NCBI GenBank assembly: GCA_029582265.1 | Contig: CM055834.1 | Coordinates: 2,790,001 to 2,854,000, forward strand | Source of the DNA: Zoroaster sp. YZ-2022 | Lineage: Eukaryota > Echinodermata > Asteroidea > Forcipulatida > Zoroasteridae | Direction of reading: 5' to 3' | DNA length: 64,000 nt | Shown: in pieces, positions 11,174 to 21,091 of the stretch | How positions within the stretch are numbered: the stretch's first letter is position 1 | Layout: every line of letters starts with the position of its first letter | Translations under genes and position numbers: made by a program | Notes under the pieces: model-generated | Seen by the model: only the letters and a program-made list of their open reading frames with translations | Told to the model about the DNA's origin: nothing | Database searches by the model: none

Positions 11174-11840
11174 CCATCAACCCGATTGGGCACCGCTAAG
11201 TAGCATGCTTACCTTCCGTTTGCAGAGCACCTTGGATGGGAAACACAGCCGCCATCTATCCAATCTGACCAGAACCCTACTCAGACAGCTGCACAGGAGG
11301 CTGCAAAGGAGTGTTTGACAATGCCATGGATGAACTTGACGCTTTTGAAACGACCAGAAGTTTGATGGACATACTATTTCCTCGAGTCACCATGCATGTC
11401 AAGTCCAATCAGCTCCGTTCTATGACTATGAGACAGTATATCAAATCATCTCCTCAGGGTCTAAAGCGAGGCTTGAGGAGAATCGTGAACCTCATGATGA
11501 GATGATGTTTACCATCAAGCACGTCCATAAGAGACCAAGAGAACTATGTATTGTAAAGTGCGAAGAAGAAACATGCTCCACTGTTCGACCCACCATGTTC
11601 CTGCCGTTGAACCTGTTCGAGCCATCCGTCAGAACAAGGGTCCCCTGCTGACGCCCACGGAATCAGCCAGCCAGCCCGGACACTATAAAACATACATCGA
11701 ATTGTCAGAGGCAACATATCTAGAGAGCAAAGTGACAATGCCATCATTCTTGGAGAAGGGATTAGGTAGCTGTCCTTACTGTCGATGTTACATGTTTTCT
11801 TCCAAGGAGGACAGGTCCATCACGGTTACCAATAATATAC
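11174..11840 (+). pseudogene. decayed coding remnant, family unknown
   Basis: Several short + strand frames have protein-like composition and follow one another with frame changes. The 11311-11505 frame includes FDNAMDELDAFETTRSLMDI. A second frame includes FTIKHVHKRPRELCIVKCEE. A third near 11640-11820 contains LLTPTESASQPGHYKTYIEL and a CPYCRCYMFSSKEDR stretch resembling a CxxC zinc site. Frameshifts and stops separate them, and the left end is in the gap. It is probably a fragment of a mobile-element or retrocopied gene. I do not recognise the family. Confidence 0.35.
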
Positions 11841-11895
11841 ATCAAAATCGGACGAATTTACAAAACGTGCATATAAACTTCGAACGCACGCTTGT

Positions 11896-12030
11896 CTGTC
11901 AATAGGTTAGGGAACAAAAGCCTTACTTCACCCAAAACTGTTTGTTGTTGCTTGACCTTAAAACTTTCATATCTAATTTATTAACCATAATTTCTTAATA
12001 CAATTTACAGTTTGTTTATATATCGCGGAA
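11896..12030 (+). repeat. fragment of the 800-bp dispersed repeat
   Basis: GGTTAGGGAACAAAAGCCTT, then ACTTCACCC and ACCATAATTTCTTAATACAA, matches the start of the copy at 12550-13365. A tRNA-derived SINE follows at 12070. Confidence 0.6.
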
Positions 12031-12069
12031 CCTGCTGCTATATAGATTCTAGCCGGCCAATCGTCATCG

Positions 12070-12231
12070 GGTAAGCTCGGTGGTCGAGAGGTTAAGACGT
12101 CTGCACGAGTAAGCAGGAGGTCGTGGGTTCGAATCCCGCCCGAGTCGCCTGTGTAGTTTTTTCACAGACACTCGGAAAGCACTGAGCATACAGTGCTATA
12201 CACACGTCGGTGTAGGGCAAAATTAAATCAT
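12070..12231 (+). mobile_element. tRNA-derived SINE, second family
   Basis: Begins GGTAAGCTCGGTGGTCGAGA, with an A-box-like TGGTCGAGAGGTTAAGACG and the B box GGGTTCGAATCCCGCC at ~12126-12141, then a tail ACACTCGGAAAGCACTGAGC, ...GTGCTATACACACGTCGGTG and AAAATTAAATCA. A 3' fragment of the same family is at 35986-36090. The head folds like a tRNA with a long variable arm, but the repeat context argues against a functional tRNA gene. Confidence 0.7.
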
Positions 12232-12355
12232 TGTTTACAGTTTGTTATTATAAATTCACATCGGTATTTTATCTTGCATGAAACAAAAACAAATTGGAAA
12301 CACTGTGCCCTTGTTCTAAATCTGGAGCGAATATGAGTCATTAGGGGAGACTGAT

Positions 12356-12546
12356 TTAGGCCAACAATTTCCCCGGTTTCTGGTCATCGGTCGGTTTCAA
12401 AATCGGTGCGGTGACGTTTGTGTACTTGTGATTTTGTTTGACATCATTTCATAGCAAAAAAGAAGAAAAAAAAAAAATTAAACATGCCGACGCGTGGGTC
12501 TGAGGCGACACGCGCGGAGACCAGAAACCGTTTTTTTTTTGCCTTA
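12356..12546. repeat. MITE with GGTTTCTGGTC inverted ends
   Basis: TTAGGCC...CCGGTTTCTGGTC at the left is mirrored by GACCAGAAACCG...GCCTTAA at the right. Length is ~190 bp. Internal sequence (GTCGGTTTCAAAATCGGTGC) matches the element at 1881-2227 in inverse. TTA/TAA at the edges may be target-site bases. Confidence 0.6.
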
Positions 12547-13365
12547 ATTTACTTGTTTTGAAAAGTACATTTGTCCGTCAATATGTTAGGGAACAAAAGC
12601 CTTGCTTCACCCTAAAGTAAATGTTGTCTCGCTTGATCTTAAACATATCTTTATTCACCATAATTTCTTAATATAATTTACAGTTATGTAACGTTAACGG
12701 ATGTTTTTGTATTTTAATGACAGCATTGAAATAAACGTATAAAAAAAATAAAAAAATAAATAGGCATTCAATAAAAAAAAATTACACACCAATTAAGATG
12801 TAATCGTTTTTTGTGATTTTAATACTAAAAGAAAATCATTAGGTACTCGATATTCATTTTCTTTTCCTGAAATAAAATAAACAGTATGAAGGCTCAAATA
12901 TAATTGCGTAAATTGTCGAAATTATTAAAGAGACTCGAGACTGACATGACAAATCTAATCTGAAAAAAGAAACTATCAAAATTAGATAATTGTTTTCAAT
13001 GACATACTGAACGGTTATACTTATCAGTACATGTACATTGTACAAAATGTACATGTATATTTTTAGAGTGATTATGTCCGTTTTCATACTTGTATCAAAG
13101 CCACAACCCTCCCAAAATCCAAACACAAAGGCCCTAGTCAACCTTTTGTCAACTTACAGTAGATTAGTAGGGATTACAGCGCAATAAATTGGTCCTTTGT
13201 CCTGTCGGCAGGATCTGCCAGCTCTAGCTCTGGCCATGAATATGCTCGTGACAAAACCCTCAATGTGTAGTGACCCGTAGATAATGAGCTCCTTACTTTC
13301 CAGTAGGCATGTAGCCTTGAGTTACTTCGAGTGCCGTCAACGTTTAACCGCAGGTTAGAATTCGA
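12547..13365 (+). repeat. ~800-bp dispersed repeat, copy 1
   Basis: Collinear with 37236-38000 over its whole length. Shared landmarks are TTATGTAACGTTAACGGA, AATTAAGATGTAATCGTTT, ATCATTAGGTACTCGATATT, ATTGTTTTCAATGACATACT, AATAAATTGGTCCTTTGTCC and GAGCTCCTT. No protein domain was recognised. It could be a non-autonomous transposon or a segmental duplicate. A further 5' fragment lies at 11896-12030. Confidence 0.7.
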
Positions 13366-14755
13366 TGTCTTCCCTTATTTTTCCCAAGGAGGCCAACAAT
13401 AGTTTGGACAATGTTTCACTTATATCGTCACCGTTTTCACGCAGTGACAAAAACTTGAAGAATCGGGGAAAATTCAAATTGAGTTTATTGCTGATTTTGA
13501 ACAGGTTAATCAGCATCAACAAATTTACAAAGTTGCAAGTCTCAAACTTAATTAGTATCTTAATTACGCTAATTACTAAACGGCTTAAAAACCTCACGGA
13601 CCACCGAATTACGTGTTCACGAAGTGACAAACATGTTTTGTCACTTTGTGAAAACGCAAACGCGTTGAATACATGCAAATAAAAACTTCACGAAGAGACA
13701 AAATCACCTTGATACAGGTATATTAATTTTTGTTTTGCGCGTGGTGCATGCATTTACAAAGGTATTTTTCTTCTCCTTATTAAAAAAAATATGGGCAGGG
13801 GGTCGGTCTCCACCTGCCCCCTTTAGCTACGCCACTGTTGGAAGTACAATAATATGAAAGTTTGCGGTAGCACTATGTGAATATCTCCAATGAGTTGTAA
13901 ATGAATTGGTTCTGAGAAGAAATGGTGGGTGGCAACAATAATTAACAACTACTAAAATAAAATTATTTTAAATCATCGGGTACAAATCAGTCGATTGACC
14001 CATGTTGAATTTTGTGTTAAATTTACACTGCTTTTGGTACTGGTGTTGTAAAAATTTTGTGATGTGAACTGTTTAACGAATGTACTTCTAAATAATATTT
14101 CATAAATATTTTTGTTCTTTTTATTAACCTGTATTTGTGTATTAATGTATGACTATACTGAACATTTTGATATAACCCCTCGACTGTGAGGTCTGATTTG
14201 TTTTGGTGGAACCTTTATACAGTTATAATTTTCATCAGTTTATTTCTTGATCTGTAAATTTGTAAGTAAATTAGCACAAACTGTACATCTGAAATACATG
14301 TAGGCTACATGTATAATGTTTATCAAACTGTACATTCAATTATTTAAAAACAAAATCAGGATTTAAGAGTTTAGTACAACATTGTGTTTAGTCACGTACT
14401 TTTCGGCTATCCATCAGAAAAAACTAAACATTATGACTCTTGCTGATCGATCGTTATACAGGTGTAACAATAGTAGTACACACATTGCATGCGGCCATCG
14501 GCATGTATTGGCAGACGTTGTCTTTTGGTTATGTATATCAATCTGCCTCTGGAGGACCCTGGCCATGCGCCAGCCCATCTCTAATGAAAGAATGAATATT
14601 TAACGAATTAGCCTTAGGTCGTTGACGGTTACAGTAGGAGGAAATTTAAGGTGGGGCTTGCTGAGCTGAGCTTTTCATTGGCCAGTGACGTACTTGACCG
14701 ACCAACGTACGTCTAAAACCTAGGAACCCCAGTGGTTGCGTTGGTGGCGCATATT
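13366..14755. other. no gene seen; MITE end fragment at 13825-13839
   Basis: AT-rich sequence. Frames at 13355-13682 on both strands arise from a repeat-like segment with GTGACAAA motifs and lack protein character. TAGCTACGCCACTG at ~13826-13839 is an isolated terminus of a MITE family related to the element at 14756. Confidence 0.4.
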
Positions 14756-14948
14756 CAGTGGCGTAACTATCAGGGGGAACGGGACACGTGCCCCCAGCCG
14801 AGGTCCGTGCCCCGGGTGCCTCCCAATCAGAATTTTGAAAAATAGGTCCCTATTTGAGACTGCAAGATTCAAGTATTGACATGACCCCTAGAAAATGTGG
14901 TGCACCCCCTAGTGCCCCCCTGAAAATTGGACCCTTGTTACGCCACTG
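14756..14948. mobile_element. hAT-type MITE with 8-bp target duplication
   Basis: The termini are CAGTGGCGTAAC (left) and GTTACGCCACTG (right), perfect inverted repeats. The flanks CGCATATT (14748-14755) and CGCATATC (14949-14956) agree in 7 of 8 bases, as expected for the 8-bp duplication made by hAT transposases. The interior is non-coding and rich in G and C runs. At 193 bp it must be mobilised in trans. Confidence 0.75.
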
Positions 14949-15138
14949 CGCATATCCCCCTAACCTTCCCCGCGGTGCACAACATTGTCTTGCTTTTCGT
15001 AGACTCTTGGATAGACTTTAAACATTTCAGACACATACAAAATGAGTACCAGTACAGACAAATGTATTCGTGTATGAGTACAAAAAAGGCACCCATCATT
15101 TTACATTGGTTCGTTGTCGTATATTAATGATGACATAC

Positions 15139-15279
15139 CTGTCATGGAGCAGGTACGGTATGTCGTGCTTGCTCGGGTGTCCCCATCCACTGCTTTATAT
15201 GCCTTCGTCGTGTCATCAGAAGTAGACGACTGGGTGCTTGTCTTGCCGACCACATCGAAGGCCGTTGTAGGTAGTTGCA
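15139..15279 (-). CDS. fucolectin-like (F5/8 type C) gene, exon 2
   Basis: On the - strand the exon is bounded by an acceptor TTTTCAAG at 15280-15286 and a donor GTATGT at 15138 downwards. It encodes VVGKTSTQSSTSDDTTKAYK, then AVDGDT and RTCSMT. This is the start of the fucolectin/tachylectin-type discoidin fold (GKxxxQSS...AVDG...C) that binds L-fucose on microbial glycans. Phase 1 at both ends fits the following and preceding exons. The remaining ~100 residues with the Ca2+ and sugar-binding loop should lie on further exons at lower coordinates; I could not find them. The window therefore holds only the 5' part of the gene. Confidence 0.65.
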
Positions 15280-15445
15280 CTTGAAAAGAGTAACACAGAG
15301 TATATCTTATAAGAGTGTTCCTTTCATTGACAGTACAAATTAAACCTTAAACTACTCTACAATTATTCCTGACTTTTCAACTTTATCGAAATATAGATGT
15401 TAAAATTGTGTTAATTGCCCTATAAATCTTGATTTAAACACCTAC

Positions 15446-15509
15446 CGAGAGTGATGTAGATTAATATCACATAGAGGAAGATCCGAATCCCATAGATTTT
15501 TGTTGGCAT
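15446..15509 (-). CDS. fucolectin-like gene, exon 1 (signal peptide)
   Basis: ATG at 15509 opens a 21-codon segment, MPTKIYGIRIFLYVILIYIT then Leu, a basic start followed by a hydrophobic core typical of a secretory signal. It ends at a GTAGGT donor (minus-strand 15445 downwards) in phase 1. Joining to 15279 keeps the frame and creates a Val codon at the junction, which puts a signal peptide directly before the lectin domain. A TATA element lies ~105 bp upstream. Confidence 0.65.
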
Positions 15510-15610
15510 TTTGAATGTATGAATAGGTTTCAATTCCAAAGTAGCTTAGTCGAATAGCAAGTGTCCTAGCTGGTACATGTATAATGAAATGTTGCTGCTG
15601 TGTATTCTAC

Positions 15611-15622
15611 GTCAATATATAG
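15611..15622 (-). promoter_or_regulatory. TATA box of the fucolectin-like gene
   Basis: CTATATATTGAC read on the - strand. It would place transcription start near 15590 and give a 5' UTR of about 80 bases before the ATG at 15509. The sequence is nearly symmetrical, so it could also serve + strand transcription. Confidence 0.45.
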
Positions 15623-15650
15623 ATAACTTGTCAGTTGAAAGTGTCTTTTA

Positions 15651-15935
15651 ATGACCGTAAAAATCAATGTCAGTGTAATACTAGCAGTCTTGACCTGTTG
15701 CTTCCTTCCCGGCGTTTCCCAATTTTGTGTATACACTACGGTCCCAGATGCTCTGTATTTTCAGCCAATCGCGCGTATGTATCAATCAATGACGTTGGGT
15801 GTCTTCATACATATTCATAACAGTTTTTACTCATACAAATTAAGTACATCTCGGAATTACCCAGGGAAATCTTCTGTAACACTGCATTTACAATGTTTGT
15901 CAGCGGCCTCTAAAGGTATTCAATATAGCTGTTAG
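15651..15935 (+). CDS. possible divergent secreted-protein exon, hypothetical
   Basis: ATG 15651 opens 94 codons beginning MTVKINVSVILAVLTCCFLP followed by GVSQ, which looks like a cleavable signal peptide. The rest (FCVYTTVPDALYFQPIARMY...) matches no family I recognise. It lies head-to-head with the fucolectin-like gene, whose TATA element is ~30 bp upstream of this ATG. It may be a first exon that splices before the open frame ends, or chance. Confidence 0.3.
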   Translation: MTVKINVSVILAVLTCCFLPGVSQFCVYTTVPDALYFQPIARMYQSMTLGVFIHIHNSFYSYKLSTSRNYPGKSSVTLHLQCLSAASKGIQYSC

Positions 15936-16244
15936 GTGTACTTATAAGGCGGATGACGTACTGTACAAGTATATTGTAAAATCAATAATTCGTGTACTTA
16001 GTTGATTTCACTTAAAACAGCAATATTGTTAATAATTCCTCCGAAATAATGCCAAGCCCTTCAGGTCTGCTTTTAAACTATCATACTCAATACAAATACT
16101 TTTACACAGTATTCGATGAACAAGTGTTCTGGGTTGCCGCGTGCGCTGTGACTAAAGGCTAACCTCTAGCCTCCTCAGGTGTTTCCTGGCCAAGGGAAAA
16201 TTAAACAATGTACCACGTTGTACCATGCTGTACCACGGTGTACC
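15936..16244. other. no gene seen; short GTACCA repeats
   Basis: Non-coding; 16208-16245 contains five irregular GTACCA units just before the MITE at 16245. Confidence 0.4.
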
Positions 16245-16378
16245 ATCAATTACTGGTTTATTTATGCAGTAGCAACGGTATTACCTTACCACAAATGGGT
16301 ATTATTTCCATGCAGTCACTTCATGGAAACTAGTACTTCATTTCCGTGCTCTGTTGATCACAACAATTGTCCCTTTAA
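16245..16378. repeat. piggyBac-type MITE, truncated
   Basis: Core TTATTTATGCAGTAGCAACG, then CAGTCACTTCATGG, TTTCCGTGCTCTGTTGATCA and the terminus GTCCCTTTAA. The left arm is missing. An isolated right end of the same family (CACTCCGATTGTGACGATAT, ...CCTTTAA) is at 16561-16592. Confidence 0.55.
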
Positions 16379-16592
16379 CACCAAGTAGCCTTATAATGTT
16401 TCACATTATAATTGAACAATTTGGTACTTTTAAATGACTGATTCTGTACATTTAAATGACTGATTCTGTACTTTTAGTGATAGATTATAATTTGTAACTG
16501 ACATTTATCAAATATTGAACTTTTAAAAGTATTATATCAATGTAGTCACTCTAAAAGTAGCACTCCGATTGTGACGATATTGTACCTTTAAT

Positions 16593-17395
16593 TCATGTGG
16601 ATTGCAATGGATCGTATACATATACAATGTACAACTGTCTTGTGACAAGATTTTCTGAAATCGCATCTTTACCAATATCTAATCGATTGGTCCTTGTGCA
16701 AACTACCCGTTCACAAAATTGCATCAAAGTCCGCTGATAAATATTTGAAATATCTTGTAAAGAAGACAGTTTTGTACACAAACATGAAATCCCTAAACAC
16801 AAACACACCCACACAGGGTGATTACATTACCTTCGGACACGTTCGGTGGCTGAGGTAACTAGAGACCAAAGTGTATGTTTTAACAAACACACAAGTGTAA
16901 ACGGAAGCGAGCAAAGGAGGTTTACACCGAGACACGAATAAGACTTACATGTAGATACTCGTGGTTGCAACCTGTAGAGAATGTAATTTATTTATTTAAA
17001 GATGGACTACAACGAGAACTCTCACATTAAATTGACTATCGAACCTTGTTTATGTTGTGTTCAGGTAACAATTTATTGTTGTGGTCATGTTTTCTCTTTA
17101 TAATTGTGTTGCAATTTGACCGAAAAAATTAGACCCGCTTCTTCGATTTTGAAATTTCCCGCCCTGCACTGGTTCCCGACAAAGACCCATTGAAAATCCA
17201 CTATGAAATCCACGATATAGTACCAGCGGACTTGTAAACCAGCGAAAAGGGATGACGTATAATCCATGAGCACCCGAGAGTAAACAGAAGACGCCATGTT
17301 ACTTCCGTGTATATTATACATGCGTTTTCATGCGTCAGCAGAGGCATGAAGTTTTCATGAAGCTTTTTTCGACGTTGTTGTGTAACAGTTATATA
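16593..17395. other. no confident gene; promoter-like segment near 17290-17340
   Basis: A - strand frame from ATG 17321 or 17294 (context AACATGGCGTCTTC, resembling a YY1 site next to an ETS-like GGAAGT) runs 70-78 codons to 17085. Its predicted protein is unrecognised and may be chance. The start lies ~75-100 bp from the + strand THAP start, as in a bidirectional promoter. Confidence 0.3.
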
Positions 17396-17553
17396 ATGCC
17401 GACTTCATGTGTTGTTGGTGGATGCACTAGAAATAGTATTAAGAATCCAGAGACTCATTTTTTCAATTTCCGCAGGATCCTGCGATATCAAAGGAATGGG
17501 TGAAGTTCGTGAATAATACACGAAAGGATTTCACCTTCATGCCAAAATTCCTG
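17396..17553 (+). pseudogene. THAP zinc-finger domain, N-terminal fragment
   Basis: ATG 17396 opens MPTSCVVGGCTRNSIKNPET then HFFNF, matching the THAP start (M-P-x-x-C-x4-C and the F-x-F-P core). A one-base loss near 17475 shifts the frame, after which QDPAISKEWVKFVNN continues the domain (the P-x-D...W motif). The distal Cys/His pair and the AVPTIF-like end are absent because the sequence breaks at 17554 into the end of a GGCGGATCC MITE. THAP domains bind DNA and occur in P-element transposases and host regulators; which applies here is unknown. Confidence 0.65.
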
Positions 17554-17575
17554 GATCCGCCCCTGCTGATATTTG
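17554..17575. repeat. GGCGGATCC MITE terminus
   Basis: CCTGGATCCGCCCCTG matches the right ends of the elements at 23160-23400 and 62674-62826. It truncates the THAP coding sequence. Confidence 0.5.
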
Positions 17576-18516
17576 CTTGTTTTTATCACTTTATCTGGCT
17601 CCCATGTATTTAATCTTTTATAATCTTTGCTATTGTTACTTTAGGTTATTTTATTATATTTAAAGGGCCTGGGAGCATTTTATTCAAATGGATTTGGTGC
17701 TATATACATGTCTTTTATATTTTTTATTAATATTTGATTGAAGACAGAATGACATGGCCTGTACACATTTATTGTTATTCTATTCTTGTATTTTACAATT
17801 TATTGCCACTGTACACTCAGAACAAGTTTTAAGTTTTATAGGCAGAAGTACATGAGATTTACCAACATGAGATTTACAATATTAGTCTTTGTCACACTTC
17901 TCCCTTTTGTGATGCAAAGCCAAAAAACCTAATTGAATTAGCTTTAATCCAAGAAAATCTGAACCTGCTCAGCAGTAGAGTTATGCTGATTGTAAGTTTT
18001 TTCCTGGGAAAAGAGCAGCAAGTGTGAAACGAATTTCAACGGATTTCCAGTTCGGTTTAACAGAAGAATGGCCAAGTTCCAAACAAGTATGTACAGGATT
18101 TTGATTAAATTGTTTTCGTCATCAAGAGGCAACTTTTTTAATTTTGATATTTTAACCTCAAAAATAAACTCAATTGTTGGTTGCAAATACATACATATTT
18201 TGTCTTGTCATTTATTCGAAAGTACTAAGGTCTTGTAAAATGTTCAGTTCTGGGCATCTTTCTGCCATACCGAATTTGTAATGTTTTTACCATAGTGTAT
18301 TGTTGGCAACATAAAACAAGTTTATTTCACATTAGTGCTAAATTAATCAACTCCCCCCCCCCCCCCCGAATAGACACAAAATGAAATACACACGTAATTG
18401 ATTCTGCCATTGATCATGGTTTATGAACGCACAAAATAATTTGTAACTCCCTCCAGATCATTATAACTAGGGAAGAATGTTACCAATTTAAAAAAAATAA
18501 AACAAAGCAAATCGGC
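17576..18516. other. no gene seen
   Basis: AT-rich DNA with a poly-C tract at 18353-18367. No recognisable protein on either strand. Confidence 0.4.
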
Positions 18517-18683
18517 CTAATCCAGTGGTGGATACGAAAATCCTTTGTACTGTCCATCAGGGTTTAGGAACGTCCTGCGGATTGCGTCCATTACGCATGA
18601 TGGCAGTGGCACCCAGTTGAAACAGGCCAAGATAACCCCAACACCACCTCACCACTTGCCGATATGCAACATGGCGATATTTT
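18517..18683 (-). pseudogene. P2X7-C-like cysteine-rich protein, last exon (frameshifted)
   Basis: On the - strand an acceptor (TTTTACAG, 18684-18691) is followed by KYRHVAYRQVVRWCWGYLG and, one base out of frame, by CVMDAIRRTFLNPDGQYKGF and a stop at 18517-18519. Both halves match the conserved YRxxAYRQ-x-x-RW and PSCVxxxIRxxFPxxxGxYxGF blocks of the P2X7 intracellular-domain-like family, which is multiplied in marine invertebrates. A single-base indel near 18630 separates them. It is either a pseudogene lesion or an assembly error. Confidence 0.65.
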
Positions 18684-19065
18684 CTGTAAAACAAAACAAA
18701 AATCAGACAAAATTATAAACATAAGATTTGTGATTTGCATGGTGGAGTATCGATATTGTTTACGTTAACACCATGTGAAACTGAAATGCTATAAAACTAT
18801 AACCATACCAAAAAGGCAATCATGATCAAAAGTAAACAATTACATACATGTAATGCATGTACAATAAGATATAGATGCGTGGGTCAACCAATGTCATATT
18901 CAGTTGTGTGCGGTTACTCTGAAGTAAACACCGGTGCTCATTCTGGTCAATCAAAAGTAATCTGCTTGATATGCAGATCATTCAAAACTGACATTGCTCT
19001 AAAATATTAATTGAAATTGATGGTACATTGGCTTTGTACATTCAGTCAACACTCAAATCACTTAC

Positions 19066-19305
19066 TGGTCAAGCGTTCCTTCAACTGCATCTCTGCCATA
19101 GTATGCTCTGTACTGAAGATACGCTGTTGCAAGCACTCCTGGGTGGAGGCAGATCGCATCAAACCAATCATGGATGGTAAGGCACTGGTTGGGATCACCC
19201 ACGTTGATGTCCAGCTGCCGCATCATGTTCTCTGTCTTCTCAACTTCTTTGCAACATATACAGTTTGCGAGCAAAGGCTGAAGAACACAATGTCCACACG
19301 AACAC
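19066..19305 (-). CDS. P2X7-C-like cysteine-rich protein, middle exon
   Basis: The exon starts after the acceptor TTGTTATAG (19306 upwards) and ends at a GTAAGTG donor (19065 downwards). It is open throughout. The encoded CSCGHCVLQPLLANCICCKE, then NQCLTIHDWFDAICLHPGVL and TAYLQYRAYYG, shows the CxCGxC...CxCC...C...H...CLxxxVLxxAYxxY pattern of the zinc-binding 'ballast' domain of P2X7 receptors and their stand-alone relatives. A Trp codon is split across the upstream junction, exactly as expected from RLNTDW at the end of exon 1. Confidence 0.75.
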
Positions 19306-19852
19306 CTATAACAAAAAAAACAAGTTTGGAAAATATAATTTTAGTAACTTTGTCATTGGGGTTGCACTACTTAAAAATTGATCTTGAAATACATCCCCCA
19401 TGAACTGATCAAGGACAGGTACATCACGAAGGAATACATTTTTCCATGGGCAGATCAAACATTTTTAATGTGCAGGGGGCTACAACCTTTGATTTGAAGG
19501 GAAAGACTAAATGTCAATTATGCTTAAAGCATGATGGTAAAAGATCATGATTTTATTTGAATTTTGAGCAGTGATTACTTTCCCATCATGTCTTCATAAA
19601 TACTGGCTAATATTGCCAACAAATCATAAAACGCAAGACATAGTAATTACCCCAAATTTCCACTGTACATGTATTGTACACATGTACAGTTGTACACATG
19701 TACATGTACTACTACATTATGTACCTTGGGTCTCCATCATGTTCGTTCATGTTTTGTCAAGTATAGCCTACAACTATTTTGTACAGCAGAAACAAATTGA
19801 TCAAACGAAGCATCATTCAGTATTTCATTCATGAATCATTTTGTGGGCTTAC

Positions 19853-20127
19853 CAGTCTGTGTTTAGCCGTCTATCATCAGGATTTGGTTCGTCGTCTTCG
19901 GCCTGACGATCACCGTCACCGGGCTACTGCAGGCACCGCAAGTGGCTCGAACCGGTATGGTTCAGCGCCACGTACTTCGACTTCTTCGTCATCGTCTTCG
20001 CCTTCTCTCTCGTCTGGGGAGCTCCCTCATCGCTAGAGCTGACATCACTATCCTCAGAAGTGCCTATATGAAACTCCTCTTCCTCATCTATACTGTGATC
20101 TTCCCAATATTCGCTGCTATCGGACAT
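19853..20127 (-). pseudogene. P2X7-C-like cysteine-rich protein, first exon (two frame breaks)
   Basis: ATG 20127 begins an acidic, serine-rich N-terminus (MSDSSEYWEDHSIDEEEEFH...). The family block PYRFEP follows in a different frame near 19960, and a final segment GDGDRQAEDDEPNPDDRRLN returns to the first frame after an in-frame TAG. The exon closes at a GTAAGC donor (19852 downwards). Two compensating indels around 19930-19970 are needed. The acidic head and RLxxxW junction agree with stand-alone P2X7-C-like proteins, so the three exons form one locus of ~1.6 kb. Function outside P2X receptors is poorly known. Confidence 0.6.
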
Positions 20128-21091
20128 TTTCGCTGTTTTTCGGTCTAGAAGATGTCGCTTGTCCGCTGTTGTTCCGCATTGCATGTATGGTAAATGCATA
20201 CAGTACACACGATGGACTGTTGTGCGTGGGGTAACAAAAGCGTCATGGGTGCTACGTCACACACGAAGTATTAATTATTCATGAGTTGAGGGCTTTTGGT
20301 GAAACTGGGCTTTTCTGGGTCGTAGAACGCCGATCAAATTGAATTTTTTTTGCATGAAGGAACAAGTTTTATTGAATAATAATAATATGTTAGTAATCAT
20401 TACACATTTCTCGAACGAAAACAGCAACACAGCACTTATCATTATTCCGTTGTAGTCAATCTTTAAGGAAAAATGGTTAATTTCATAATTTCATTGCAAA
20501 CTAGACCTTCAAGTTTTTATATTACAGTTATTCTGTATTAAATAAAGTATTACTATGTTATATAGCAAAAGTGGATGGAAAAAAAGGAACATCATATTAT
20601 AACAAAATAAAGCAGTGTCATACACAAATAATTTTGTTTTGCTTTGCCTTTATTTAAATAACCATAAATAAATAAACCACTTGGTTTATTAATAAAGACT
20701 AATATGTTCATCAATTTAAATATTTTATTAAAACACATTGACAATAAATAACTCAAAATGTCCTTTTTAAAGAATAACAAAAGCATCACAAAATGTCCTT
20801 AAGGGGGTAGGCAAGAGAGATTCGTACTGTGGGGTTTACATAGGTCCTATGTGGGGAAAATTAATTACTGAGCTACCCATGATTACCTTTTGACAGTAGG
20901 CCCCAGGAGATTTGTCCGCCTGCGCCACAATGGTCCACACAAGTTTATTTGCAGCCTTTGGACCAGCATGTCATGAAACTTGAATAAAAAATATAAAAAA
21001 ATTCACGCATGTGCTTTTATCAGAACAAATTTCTTCCAGTTACCCCCTGCTATAGCAATTACATGTACACAACCATCTAAACAATATTATT
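20128..21091. other. no gene seen
   Basis: Upstream of the P2X7-C-like locus, then AT-rich DNA. A TACGTCA (CRE-like) motif occurs near 20254. No protein-like frame. Confidence 0.35.

Noticed and set aside
10594..11318. Long frames across the 10674-11173 gap
   Set aside because: They consist almost entirely of unspecified residues; the same applies at 30119-30742 and 49783-50475.
12070..12150. Functional tRNA gene
   Set aside because: A and B boxes are present, but the sequence continues into a SINE body repeated at 35986-36090; other B-box hits in the window have the same explanation.
13355..13682. Overlapping 105-107-codon frames on both strands
   Set aside because: Open in both strands through AT-rich repeat-like DNA with no recognisable domain.
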